A stretch of 64,000 nucleotides of DNA from assembly GCA_016801845.1 (NCBI GenBank), contig CM028927.1:4550501-4614500 (forward strand), written 5' to 3'. The position numbers were made by a program, and so were the translations under genes. The notes beneath the pieces were generated by a model, which saw nothing but the letters and a program-made list of their open reading frames with translations, was not told where the DNA came from and ran no database searches. Positions 37,162 through 50,000 of this stretch are shown piece after piece (within the stretch, counting starts at the first letter, position 1; each line of letters begins with the position of its first letter). This stretch comes from Polydactylus sextarius (Eukaryota; Chordata; Actinopteri; Polynemidae).

Positions 37162-39705
37162 TTTATTATATTGACATTATTCATTGTCAGTACAGATTAA
37201 CAGCTGCTCAGTAATGCATAATCATTTATCTTGAAAATTATATACATTACACAAAATATATATTCTTGTCTACCTACCTTCCTTCCTATCTATCCATGAC
37301 AATGGTGTACTGAGTTGTTAAGAATTGTTACATATTGTTATGTACCTTGATGAACACCACTCATTCTTTACTTCTATGTAATCCAGCAGTCTGGACAGGC
37401 AGCAGTACGGCCTCCTACACTCCCATAGGACCCCAGCAGAATGGGCGTGGTCACCAACAGCCTCCCCTCCATCATCCAAACCACCACTGTAAGACCAACT
37501 TCACCACCAAACACTGTTCACACTGCCTCTTTTCATACCGGACAGCTTACGTGATGATATTGGCCTCACAATGTTTATACCAAACATTTTTCTTCACATA
37601 TATGAATACAGTAATCATTGTAGAAAGCTTGGGTTTCTGTGGTAAGAAACAGATTCATTGAGTTATGGCTCAGTCATCCAGATCTTGGTTTTTCCAGGAT
37701 CTATATAAGACAATTTAATTAAAAATGATCATAGCTACGATGATTACTTATGTAAAACTCTGGCACAGACCTGCCTCAGACTAATCTACACATCTCTCTT
37801 CTTTTCAGGGTCTCAGCATCATGGATCAGCCTCTTTCCCTCCATCTGTGTCCAACCATCCAGGTCAGAGATCACTATACTTTTACTGCTATGTTCTACAT
37901 ATTGATGCAAGTTTGTTAACTGATAATGTTGCCACTGATTTCACGCAAGTCACAGGGTATTTCCATAAGAAGTGTTGATCTGAACAGAACCGTGTTGCAC
38001 AGATCAGTATGAACTAAATCTTATCAATATTTGTTGTACATCCTGGTTACCTGCGATGTTTGTGAACAGGTGATAACATGTTTAGTTTCTGTAAAAGTAT
38101 GAAGTGTAGTTTGTAAGGTTTATGATTAATATTTATTCATTTTAAACACATTTTTACTAACATAAAATTGACTTTTCTGATTAATTTCATCTAGCTTCAC
38201 CAATAAATATATCTAGGTGTCATCTGTGCAGCATTGTTTATTTGGTGCTTCCCAATGATGTTGCCTTATGGAAGCATGTACCTAGTAAACAGTGCTATTC
38301 CTATGACAGAACCCTGAGAAACTCCATAAATACTGAATCTATCTGACATTTCATTGCTGTAGGACCAGAGTTCTGGTGTTCTATCTCCTACTTTGAAATG
38401 GACGTTCAGGTGGGTGAGATGTTCAAGGTGCCCTCCAGCTGCCCCGTTGTGACCGTGGACGGTTACGTCGACCCGTCAGGAGGCGATCGCTTCTGCCTCG
38501 GCCAACTGAGCAACGTCCACCGCACAGATGCCAGTGAGAGAGCCAGGTGAGTGGATGAAGATGAACCACTCCTCTGATGTGTGTTATGACATGAGTTAGA
38601 GTCTCCCTTCAGTCATCATGGGCACCACGGACAATATGGTGGAGAAATGGACTTCAGTGAGTGTAGCATTTTTCTCTGAGTCATAGGCCTTGTACAAGTT
38701 CTCGAAGCATATGTGATTAGCTGGGCAAACTCCCATGATCACTCAAGAAACTTGGCCAGTGTAAAGAGTTGGTTTACAGATCCTTGGCAAGGATGGAACT
38801 GCATTCCTTGTATTTAGAGTCAGGATAACATTGTCACTGTATCATCTTATTCTTGTCAGACTACACTTCTACACACTACACATTGCTTTCCAAAAAAAGA
38901 GTACCAAGTGAAGTAAGTTCATTGAGTGTGTGTGTGTTGCAGATTACACATAGGTAAAGGCGTGCAGCTGGAGTGTCGTGGCGAGGGCGATGTGTGGATG
39001 CGCTGCATGAGCGACCACGCTGTGTTCGTACAGAGCTACTACCTCGACAGAGAGGCGGGACGGGCACCAGGTGATGCTGTGCACAAGATTTACCCTGGAG
39101 CCTATATCAAGGTCTGAATCCTGCACTGAAACACACAAACAGAGATCGAATCTTTTGATGTATTTGGAATCAGCGTTGTATTTTAGAGTAAGCAGTGCTG
39201 TGCTCTCTGTGTTGTGTGGCTCAGGTGTTTGACCTGCGACAGTGCCACAGACAGATGCAGCAGCAGGCAGCGACGGCTCAGGCAGCGGCGGCTGCACAGG
39301 CAGCAGCCGTGGCAGGAAACATCCCCGGGCCCGGCAGCGTTGGAGGCATCGCACCAGCAGTCAGTGAGTGTCGTCCAGACGTAACTGGACATGAGCAACA
39401 CACTCTGAATTCAGTCTGTTACCTGTTACTCTGCCTCCAGTAATGAGTCAGGTCGACACACAGTAGCTAAACATCACATGACTTCATCTCCAGGTCTGTC
39501 TGCGGCGGCGGGCATTGGCGTGGACGACCTCAGGCGACTGTGCATCCTGCGACTGAGCTTTGTGAAGGGCTGGGGGCCCGACTACCCCCGGCAGAGCATC
39601 AAACACACCCCCTGCTGGGTGGAGGTCCATCTGCACCGCGCTTTGCAGCTACTGGATGAGGTGCTGCACACGATGCCACTGGCAGATCCAGGACCTGCTA
39701 ACTGA
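34686..39705 (+). CDS. smad4: Smad4-type co-Smad with divergent linker (Smad4-beta/Smad10-like)
   Basis: Eleven in-phase coding exons: 34686-34922, 36055-36229, 36372-36395, 36561-36779, 36865-37119, 37387-37488, 37809-37862, 38363-38546, 38943-39111, 39225-39363, 39494-39705, for 589 residues (human SMAD4 552). The MH1 domain (about 1-137) keeps SNDACLSIVHSLMCHRQGG, the DNA-contacting hairpin LQVAGRKGF and the zinc-ligand region. The MH2 domain (about 358-589) is nearly unchanged, including the Ala-rich insert and the end HTMPLADP. It would partner receptor Smads in TGF-beta/BMP signalling and act in the nucleus. The linker is Pro/Gln/His-rich and largely unlike SMAD4, except WTGSSTASYTP near its end. 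The small exon that carries the nuclear export signal in SMAD4 is 24 bases here and reads VGLSLQNT. Exact orthology (smad4 versus Smad10-type) is not settled. Donors at 36780 and 39112 are weak but fixed by phase. Confidence 0.93.
37128..37159. repeat. CA dinucleotide microsatellite
   Basis: Sixteen CA units inside an intron of the smad4-like gene, starting only nine bases after a donor site. Confidence 0.95.
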
Positions 39706-40540
39706 AGACCAAGACCACGTTCAGACTCCAGTCTAGATTATCTGAATGTGCGCACACACACAAACACACACAAACACGCACACACACATTTGGATGTTTC
39801 TGCTTTAGGCCAAATATTCCATCTAATTGATATACAAAGTAAATTAACACACAACTGAAGTGACCAACAACACTTTATGCTTGTAACAATCAATACACAC
39901 ATCCCATACACACACTGAAACCAAAAGGTCTGTAGCCACACAGACGTACAAGTGCTGATGTCTGGGATTTTTCTAAGGCTTTACTCTCAATCTACAGTCA
40001 CACAAGAGGGAGATTTTCAGTTTTTCTCTGTCTGAAGACAAATGTCTGCACTGTACAAATCCAGGGATGTGTTTCAGAAATCCACTTCCCCTATATGCAT
40101 TTTATTCTGTACATTCACTCATGGAACACACACATGTACATAACAACAACACACACATGACTGCATACCTCTGCAAGAACCCGAGACCGGATCCACACAG
40201 GGTCCGAGTTCTCTCCATGTCTTACCAACGGGAGTGGAGGGGGAGGTGGTGGATCAGGGAGACCAGTGTTCAGTGGTCTCTGTGCTGGTATGTCAATCTC
40301 AACCCACACTGTTAGCCCCCCCCTTCCTACGCTCAGCTCAAACTCAACTATTTTTCTACCAAAAGTCTGAAAAGCCAAAAACATTTAGCTTTAAAGTAGT
40401 GTTGTTGTCCTCTGTGAACAGTGCTACCCCTGTATGGAACCAAATCACCAAAGCCAGAATACCTCATGACCACAGTGCAAGGTCACACTTTAGTTCTCCA
40501 CTGACACCGCACATTCATCCTTCGTTCATCACTGACAGTC

Positions 40541-40640
40541 TGAGGTCAGTCTGAGAACAGATCTGAAATCAGGTCTGAGATCAGATCGGAGGTCAGGTCT
40601 GAGATCAGGTACGAGATCAGTATGAGGTCAGTCTGATATT
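40541..40640. repeat. Degenerate minisatellite rich in AGGTCA-like hexamers
   Basis: Irregular tandem copies of a roughly 10-11 base unit (variants of AGGTCTGAGATC / AGGTCAGTCTG). It lies in the likely 3' untranslated region of the smad4-like gene, about 0.85 kb past the stop. Confidence 0.6.
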
Positions 40641-41008
40641 TGATAAAATCCACAGGAAGTCCTGTCAGACAAGATGTCAGGGGTCCTGTTAGGATGTCTT
40701 CTCTGGACATGGTGAATTGCAGTTTATTTGGCTCGTTGTCTCCAGTGTGTACAGTTCAGGGTGTGTCTCAGGACGGTTTTGTCTCCCTCCAACTACATGT
40801 TGTGAGACAACTTTGTGATTATCACGGTGTGGCTTAGAGTCTGATACTAAGATGAGGAGTTGGAGGCTAAATGGTGCCAAAGGTTTCAAACAAAGAGCTC
40901 CTCACAAACTAGAATTTAAATGAGATCAGATGAATAATGAACTGAAATGAGATGTGAAAGTGATGTGAATGTTTGACAAGAGACCTGCTGTTCTGTGACA
41001 CCTGACTG

Positions 41009-41014
41009 AATAAA
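41009..41014 (+). terminator. Candidate poly(A) signal of the smad4-like gene
   Basis: AATAAA 1.3 kb after the stop. Later alternatives exist (for example ATTAAA near 42450), so the 3' end is uncertain. Confidence 0.35.
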
Positions 41015-41019
41015 CTGCT

Positions 41020-42780
41020 GCAGTTTAATGTGCGCCCTGAACTGTTCTTCACCGGCAACATGGTCTGCTGTTCTAGATCCAAAGACGAGACGTGTGGTTT
41101 CAGAACATTTATCATTTGATTCAGCTGCTTTACACAGATCAGCCATGGACATATGCATATTTGTGAGTTGTGCCTTTTGTTGTCAGTAGTAGATGCACCA
41201 ACACTGTACGACAGACACCGGTTTGTCTTTGTACATATGAAGATCGATGTTGCACATTGTGGTTTGGTTTTCAGATGTTGAGACTGATGATGTTCTGTGG
41301 TTCCCTCAGGTATCTGTGGCTGACACACACATCTGACCTGTAGTGCTGTTTATTGCCTTAGCTGTTTGTAAATGTAAACTATGAATGAGTTCGCTTGGCA
41401 CTATCTTAACCTTCACATGGACATTTATCTGTTCTCCTCTGATTGTATTCAGGCAAGTGATCGGTAGGCCTTCATCATCGTCATCATCATCATCACTACC
41501 ATCACATTGTCAGATCATCACTAACTAACATGTCACCTTCCACGTTGGCTCCAGAAATGTTTCCACCATCTGTCTGATGACTGAAGTTGTCAGCTGGTCA
41601 GCTGGTCATGTGAGCTACAGACCTTCTGATCATGCTGTTAGTTGGTAATGCTTTGTTCAGGATCCCTAATTTTCCAGGATGTTTTCCTGAAATATAGCCT
41701 TTTTGTAGATGCAGATATGCTTCCTTTAGTCAAAGATTATCGGACACTTTACTCTGAGGCCTGCATTATTTACTAGTCCCACACTTGCGTGTTCATCTGA
41801 GACCATAATACAGCAGCAACACTGGAGATAAATCAATTGGAAGTTCACCAACTGAACATTATTTCCCCCATGATTAATAAGAACTAACACTGTAGTTGTA
41901 GACAGTCGTCCAGCCCTCTCTCAGCTCCACCTCAGACCTGTGGTCTGAAGTTTGCTGCGTCTGAATTAGTATAAAAAGGTGTTGCTGCATCAGGGACAAT
42001 GTCTTGTTAAAAGCTTTAACAAGGACAAGGTTTAACTGTCAGACCAGGTCTCCAAATGAAAGGTATTTTAACTTGAGGTTCTCTGACAAGCTTCTTCATC
42101 AGTGGGTTGATAAAGACACACACTTCACAAATAGTCACTGGACTCTGAGTCTTTTCTCTGAAAAATCTTACACAGCCGTTTTACACAGAAACAAACAGCT
42201 GCTCAGAACGAAACATTTCTGGATAAAATCATTTCATCTCATACATACATATATTAGTCTGTTCTCTGAGTGAGACACAATTCAACACACACACATCATC
42301 ATCATCATCATCTTCCCATTCAGAAAACATTCAGCGGGTTTATTCTAATAATATGTAAAGAGCTGAATCTGGCTTCATTAGAATATTGTCATTTTTATTT
42401 TGTAGTTATTTTATTGTAAAGATGTGCTGCTCTTGTAACGTTGACTGGATATTAAAGTAAGATCAACACGTCATTGTCGTGTTTATACTGATTATGATTG
42501 ATAATGATTATGATTGATTGGTAATGGTTATTAGTATTATTACTAATAGTCAAACACAGACAGACACACAGCCACGTGTTATTGGATTTGTACAGAAATG
42601 CACCACTATGTAATAACAGATGAATGGTACATAAATAGCATTATACATCATCATTTATATTGTTTCAGCTTTTAATTGTATGGATTATTTTAGTTGTACA
42701 AATGAAAACTAAAACGTGACATCGCAACAGCCAGTTTATCCCTATAAATGAAATTAGCTGCATTAATAAATTGATAAAAA
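41020..42780. other. Spacer between the smad4-like gene and pex11b
   Basis: No coding exon or RNA gene seen. It could hold an extended 3' untranslated region and the pex11b upstream region. Short CATCAT runs occur near 41470 and 42295. Confidence 0.5.
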
Positions 42781-43052
42781 TTAGAATAATATAAAGGCGA
42801 TGTACATCCCGGTGCAGCAGGAGGCGCCGTGCACCGCACGCGCCGGCTCGAAGCTGCCAATTAAACGCAGAAGAAGAAGAACTAACGACGCGGAAATCCG
42901 TGATGGCGGAGCTGTAGTGGGATTAAAACGCGTTTGTTGTGGACGTTTCCTCCTGCGCACACACAGCGAGCTGCTCAGCAGCACCGGGACCGGCAGCGTC
43001 ACCGCGTCAGCCACCGAGCAGCAGCTTCAACCCACCGGAACCGGGGGTCGCT

Positions 43053-44898
43053 ATGGACTCGTGGGTCCGTTTCACCGCTGAGAGTCAGGCCAGGGAGCGA
43101 CTCATCAGGTAAGTGACGGTTCATTTACCGGACCCTGGCACCTCCGTCACCATGGAAACACACTTTCCCTCACATGCATAACTTGTCCACTGGTGACGTA
43201 GCAGATCTTGGGCTGGATATTTGGCTGTCATAGCAACAAGTCCTCAAACCCAGACCTGTGCAGCTTATTGAGCAATAGGAGGAAATGTCAGTGACCTGCG
43301 ACCACGTGACCCACAGTTTGCGACCATGAGCCATTCACAGTGGTTCATCTGGGGGGTCCGTGAACGTCTCATCTGCACAGTAGGATCCTGATTCTCAATA
43401 GACACACTCAGGGATCTGGTCTGAGCAGCATCAGACCAGATCCCCGAGTGTGTTGCAGACCAGTGTTGTATAGTAACAAAGTAACAACACTTCACAACTA
43501 TACTGCAGTATGATTTGAGAATATCTGTACTTGAGTTTTTTATTCCGTCAACTTCACTACATTTCCTGACTTAATTGCATTTTACTGACAGTTTTACTGA
43601 TGTGGGTTCCACCTTAATGGGCGGATGGATGGATGAATAAACTTTATTTATATTTTGATATTCAGGGGTTAAAAAATACTTATCATACTTAAATAAATAA
43701 CTGATACTTTAAGGCTTTTACTTGAGTAACATTCTAGTCTGACTTGAGTTGAGTATCTGTGTTTCTACTCGAGTGACTTTCAGATACTTTCTACAACACT
43801 ACAGCACAGAGCAGGAACATAACGGTGTCGATGCTGAGTTTTGAACATATGACACAGATTCATGAGATGTTTAACACACTGTAATGTTTGTGTCTGTCCA
43901 GTTTTGCTTCTCTCACTAACAACAGCTTGTTGTGCTCTCACAGGGCTGCTCAGTACGCCTGCACCCTGCTGGGTTACACCTTGCAGAAAGGCGGTGCTAC
44001 TTCTGAGCTCCGTAGAACCATCAGTCAGCTGGAGGCACACATGAGCCTGACCAGGAAGTGTAAGTGAAGCAGCTGCCTCAGTTGTTTTCCCCAAACGGCA
44101 GGTGTGTGAATGAGTGTGTGACCACAGGTGTGTGTTGTGTCCCACAGTGCTGCGTCTGGGAAACTCGGTGAACGCGCTGCAGGCAGCCAAGAGTGCGGTG
44201 CACCTTTCTGACAGCGTGCTGAGGCTCTGTCTGACCATCAGCCACCTCAACAGAGCCATGTACTTTGCCTGTGACAATGTCCTGTGGGCCGGAAAGACGG
44301 GACTCATCTCCAAACTGGACCAGCAAAAGTGGAGTCAGAGGTCTTTCAGGTGAGCTAAAATATTTCACACTAACATACACCCTGTTAAACCATGTTCATG
44401 AGGTCTGGGCCTCATATTGTTCTCAGGGTGTGTATGTACATCTGTCCTAAGTTGTGTTGTGAACTGATTTAAACATGTCTCGACCTGTGCAGGTACTACC
44501 TCTTCGCTCTGATCCTCAACCTGACTCGAGACATCTATGAGCTGCGGCTCCTCATGGAGAGTGAGGCGCGTTACAGAGCCACCAAGTCTCCCCCCTCCAC
44601 CTACCCCAATTCACCTCAGTCTGAGGACCACCTGGGCTCCTCCGCCACTCCGGCCGCTGTGGCCCTGCCCGTCATATCTGCATGGCTTCGCAGACGGCTC
44701 CACCTGTTGGTGACGGTGTTGTACAGCAACCCACCGCTGCTCCTGGACCTGCTGAAGAACGGCTGTGATATCTTCATCCCTCTGGACCGCCTGGGGATTT
44801 ATCCCACGGGGCCTGGTTTTGTCGGGGCCTGCGGCCTGGCCTCCTCTGTCCTCTCTATCCTCACCATAGTTCACCCCTGGCTCAAACTTAAGCCATGA
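43053..44898 (+). CDS. pex11b: Peroxisomal membrane protein PEX11B
   Basis: Four exons: 43053-43108, 43944-44059, 44148-44349, 44493-44898, giving 259 residues, the same as human. Peroxins of this family elongate the peroxisomal membrane and recruit the division machinery. Conserved blocks are WVRFTAESQARERL at the N-terminus, the RAAQYACTLLG helix, KLLRLGNSVNAL, and the stretch from AVHLSDSVLRLC to NRAMYFACDNVLWAGK. Further on are the YYLFALILNL segment and the C-terminal GFVGACGLASSVLSIL membrane helix with HPWLKLKP at the end. The region between residues about 170 and 195 (Ser/Pro-rich) is the most divergent part, as in other vertebrates. Intron 1 carries a MITE-like repeat. A poly(A) signal lies at 45920. 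Confidence 0.97.
43461..43801. mobile_element. MITE-like repeat with CAGTGTTGTA ends
   Basis: Begins CAGTGTTGTATAG and ends with its imperfect inverse (CTACAACACTA). Inside are typical dispersed fish segments about TACTTGAGT and CTTCACTACATTTCC. The ends resemble hAT-type termini. No clear 8-bp target duplication is seen. It sits in pex11b intron 1. Confidence 0.55.
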
Positions 44899-45919
44899 AC
44901 TCTATGCACAGAGATGAAGGAGGACTGGGACCAGTCTGCTGTGAGCTGTTGGGAACAGAAGCATCCAGATCCTTTACATAGACTCAACATCAGTAACAGG
45001 CTGTATCCCGGAGGACGATGGACGCCCTGAGGAGTTGGCGTCGAACACTCACTGACCTGCATGTGTAAAGTGATGATGAGCAGCAGTTTTACTTCTGATG
45101 CTCCACACTGTGCTGCTTCAGATCCTTATCGTCTCCCACTCACAGAAATTCACCCTCAGCCATCATCCTGCATCCATAGTCTGACATCTAAGTCCCTGGG
45201 CAGCTCACAGCTCTGCAGTTATTAACTTAGACACTGGAAGTCTCAGCTAGTCTCTTAATCCAATATATAAAACAGAAACAGAAAGGACAGTCCTCATTCA
45301 TCACAGTCTAAAGACCCTGACAGGCTGTTTGCCCGCCAACCAAAATGACCCCTGGCTCGCTCTACCCAAATCTCATAGCATGACATCCAGTAACTGAGCA
45401 GGTTGGTGAAGAGTTGAGAGAGACACAGGAACGTGTGGTCATGTTCACTGATGCTAATAAATGTCCAGATACTGTGTGTAAAGGTGGGGAGCGCTAAACC
45501 AATGCGTGTGACGTGTTTGTCACTGCTGATGAAGCTAAGGAAGCAGGTAGTGTTTTTAAATCAGAATAAACAATATGGTTTCAATCATCCGTTATTGTGA
45601 AGTCCCAGTGTGGAGAATTAAGTCAAGGATTTTTTCTCTGATCTGGACTGAACACAAGTTCACGATGTGGTCTACAGTCCAGCTGTACCACCTTCTTCCT
45701 CCAGTTTGTCAGTGTGTCCTGTGACCTGCGCTAATGTTAATAATTTTAAATGTTACTGATAAATAACTGAAGGGCATTTATATTTGGAGCTTAGTTTTCT
45801 AACGTGGAATGGATTTTATTTGTGTTGCTAATCTGACTGGATTTTTAAAACAAACAAAACCGTGTCAATGTTCATCTGTCTCCAGTGTCCAGTGGGTGAG
45901 GAGGTTTCCTGCTGCCTAT

Positions 45920-45925
45920 AATAAA
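45920..45925 (+). terminator. pex11b: Poly(A) signal of pex11b
   Basis: AATAAA about 1 kb past the stop, followed by a GT-rich tract (TGTGTGTGTCTG) as expected downstream of a cleavage site. An earlier AATAAA at about 45565 is an alternative. Confidence 0.6.
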
Positions 45926-45959
45926 GAGCATGTGTGTGTCTGATCTACTTCATTCTCTC

Positions 45960-47050
45960 ATTTTGGCACAAATGACAAGACTCGAGGTAAATTAAAAAAA
46001 AAAACAAAAGTTTTACTGTAACGTGTTACAAAGAGGAAGTACAAACCAAACACAGGAAGAAAGTAAAAACATGACAATAAAAACTGAGGCCGGTCCTGCT
46101 CTGGGCTCATCAGAGACCAGTTCCTGGACTCATCCTGCTGGTGTGTCTGTCCAGGGAGGACTTCAATAACTATCGACATTCACTGTGGAGAGAGCGGTAA
46201 CAAGTGTTATCACCCTGTGACACACACCTGGGGCCTCATTTCAATCAATGTAAAACATTCACAAGCAGCATATTCCATTTAAGCATCCTGGCTATGAAAC
46301 TTTCTTCATGATACTGAAACTAATTCTCGACACAAAGTCATACATTTCTAATTGATGACTGAACCGGGAGTGACACGTTGGAAATCACATATTCTCTATT
46401 TAACAATAACAAATCAATAGCCTGAATATGAACTGTGGGATTAGAGGGTGTTTATTGTGATTATTTTGTATTCATTTTACTTTAAAATCACTAACCAGGA
46501 AGCCACCCATCACACACTATTAACATGTAGTCTGTTCTCAACTATATGGTTATCTAGTGAGGATAAACAAAGGATGGGTTGATCCAGTCATTATTATGAG
46601 CCTGGAATAAAGATGAAGGTGTTGTTACAGTATTTACTGCATCTTTTTGCACATTTTTATATGTAATTTCACACATGTGGATGTGTTTTGTTTCCAGTAC
46701 GGTCTACTCGTCTAAAACCTGTGTTGACAAATCAGTTTGAAAAGTGATTATCTTCACTTGTGGTTTGACAAACTCTAAACCTGTTTCTAGTGTTCGTGGT
46801 TTCACTGCATCACCTCTAGGTGTCGCTAACAGACTGGAAACATTAGAAACATTTGTATGGCAGGATTCAAACCTGCTATTGACACAGATAAACACAATGT
46901 TTGTACATGAGGCCCTTGTACTGTAAAACAACATCAACACACTGCGATGTGCATTGGTAGATAGAAACACTCATAGAGAGGTTGTGTTTAATATGTGATT
47001 TTCTAAACATGTGTGGGTTGAAAAAAGCAAAGACTCTCCGACCTGCACTG
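45960..47050. other. Spacer between convergent pex11b and ilf2
   Basis: The 3' ends of pex11b (plus) and ilf2 (minus) face each other here. The part nearest 47058 should be the ilf2 3' untranslated region. An ATTAAA on the minus strand near 46987-46992 is a possible signal. Nothing else is recognisable. Confidence 0.5.
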
Positions 47051-47057
47051 CTCATCA

Positions 47058-50000
47058 TCACTCCTGGGTCTCCATGCTCTCGTCCTCTCCATCTCCTCCC
47101 TCCTCCAGAGCTTCATCCTCCTCTTCCTTCCTCTCTGGTGGTTTCTCATAAGCCTTCTCTGAGGGAGTGACGATCACACCGTCCCATGTCGACATCTCTG
47201 TTGCCAGGTCTGTAACAACGCATGATTACTGAAGACTGTTGCTGAGAACCGTGTTATTCAACCATGAAAATGCTCCTGCAGAAAGTGACAGTGAGAGTGA
47301 GGCTCTTACAGCTGGCGTCTCCCTCCAGGCCGAGGATCTTCCTGTAGCCCCCATGAGAGAGGACCCTCACCAGAGTCTGAGCGGTGAAACACACCATGTC
47401 CTGCACAAACAAACACATTATCACAGACATCACAACAGCCTACATTTGAACAGTAAAAAAAGACAAAGGAAGGTGACACATGTCACCTACCTGCTGTTCC
47501 AGTGTCATGACTGTGTGAACTCTGAAGTTTCCACTCTCACAGGGGTCTGTGATGCCCACAGAGCCAGGCAGGAACAGACCAGCAGCCAGCATCTGCAGGC
47601 AGCGTCTTCAAAACACAAAGTCCAAACAAAGCTTAGAGACAGCTCCTCACAGTGACGGGACAGAAACTGAGCCTAGAGGGAACCCACCTGTAGGCCACGT
47701 TCAGAGACAGCGGCTGCCTGGATGGGTTGTTCATCACTGCAGAGTGGCCCTGGAACACAACAGACACCGCTTGATGATGACACCTACATGCTTTTTTTAC
47801 TTTGGGTACATATCAGGACTTAAGATGTTGAAGTCATACCAGCAGATCCAGGATCCAGGGAGTGAGGGGTTCGAAACCAGGAAAGCGCAGCCTTAAGTCT
47901 TTAAGCAGGCGGATCAGCACTTTGACCCTGAAGGTTGGATAAATAACAGTTCAGATGTACTGGATGTATTATGTGGCTGCGCATGTATCAGCAGAAAATA
48001 GGGAGAAATCCTCACGTTGACTGAGAGGCATTTTCTTCAAACCAGCGGGCGTGGCGGATAGCAGCGAGGGCGCTCTGCAGCACCTTGATGTCCACTGAGG
48101 AGAAGAAAAACACAACATTGGGCATTGACTGAATTAAAAAAGCAACAATTTATATGGAAGCCCTGCTGATGTGCATCAAAGGGAGAAGGTTCAGGGTGTC
48201 ATATTGTGTGGTTGGATGTTCCGGGGTTTGATGTGTGATGATGAACATGAGTTGTCCTCATTTTTAAAACTGTGCACATTTTTCCAGAACTGGGATGTGA
48301 TAAGAACGTTGCAGAAAAAAAGAAAAAAGAATATTCTCAGAATGTCTGAACTCTTGTCAAAACTCTCTGTGTCTGGTATGTTTGAAGTCAAACAGATTTT
48401 AAATATTTTTCATGGTTATTGCTCTGCCACTTTTTTCTTATTTATATAAACTATTTATTTTCTGTTAACTTTTTTCCTGTCAATCTATCTTTTTTAAATT
48501 TATTTATGCTGTCAAACAGATAAATTACCCCTTATGGTACAAATAAAAATATTCTATTCTATTTCCTAGGCTGTGCTGTGATATAAGACAACCAATAATC
48601 TCTATAATCAATGGTCTCTATCATTCACAAACACTGTGATCTAAAAAAAAAAAAAAACATTTTTTTTCCTTTGCATTACAGTTTTAAGGGTTAATAAAAG
48701 ACCTAATGCAGAGACGTGCACATACATTTCCCGCTAAGTGTGTTTGTGTGTGTTTGGTGTGTGGAGTCGTACGGTGCAACTCGGGGTCCAGCTTGCGCAG
48801 GTTGGGGGGAACGGTGGTGATGAGGATCTTGACGGTGGCATCAGCTGAACTGATCTCAAAGCCCGTCTCATTGGTCAACATGGACAGCACTGAAAGCAGC
48901 AGATGGCAGCACATTAGCAGCGGTCACACGACCAGTTCACATTTCTGTTAAAGCCGTCGAGAAGTGAAGGACTGTCGCCGCGGGTTACCTTCAGTAGGAT
49001 CCTGTGTACGAAGCGTCTCCACCACTTTGTTGCCCAGAGCAGCAACAGCTTCCACTGTGAAGAAATCACTGATCATCATACAGGTGAAGTCTCAAAGGTA
49101 CCAACACACATCAATATACAGTAAGAAACTCAACATGTCTAAAGGCCTTAAAGACATCACACTGATGACACTGTGATCACTCACGCGTAGGGAGGATCTT
49201 AAGGATTACAACCAGGTCAGCAACGTTGTGTCCTGTTGTCATGGTACCCTTCTTGTAAGAGCCCACTTGACGCACCTCTTCAATTTGCTGTGAAGAGACA
49301 CAGAAACAACATTACTACTACTACTATTATCATTATCAACCAACCAGAAACTACATCTGTACAATCCACATTCAGTTGATGATGCAGTTTCCTGACATCA
49401 CTTGACTGATCATCTGACAAACTATTCAAATCAATCTATATTTGTCACATGCATCATTAAACAGCAACAGAGTGTCATAGACTCACCACTTCAAAGTTGC
49501 CAGGTGCAACAATCAGGTTGTCAATGACGTTATTGATCTTTGTGACCAGGGACAAGATGGATGACTGTATGTAGGAAAAGACCGGGTGAGCTTTATGTCA
49601 TAGATGTGAGAGACATTGTGTGTGTGTGATCTGCCAAGTCTGCTGGTCTGTGCACTGACCTGCTCTGCTGGGGTGGGGCTCAGGTCCTGGTTTCTCTTCA
49701 GCAGACACTCGCTGAAAGCCGTCTCATCAGGTGCAGGTTTCACTCTGGGGAACGCCATTTCACACTAACAAACAAGTATCTGTGTCAGTGCTCACACTGA
49801 TGCTAAGTTAACTGTGGTGATTTCATTAGCAGAAAATAATCAACACATCTTTATAAACCACTGTCCTTTCCGTGGATCCGTTAAGTACTAGTGATTGTGA
49901 TTGAACACCAACTGTATTCTTTCAGATGTCTGCTGTTCTTGTCCTACAATAAGATGCTTCTGTTTACAAACTGTGTCACAACCAATAGGACTTTCTGCTT

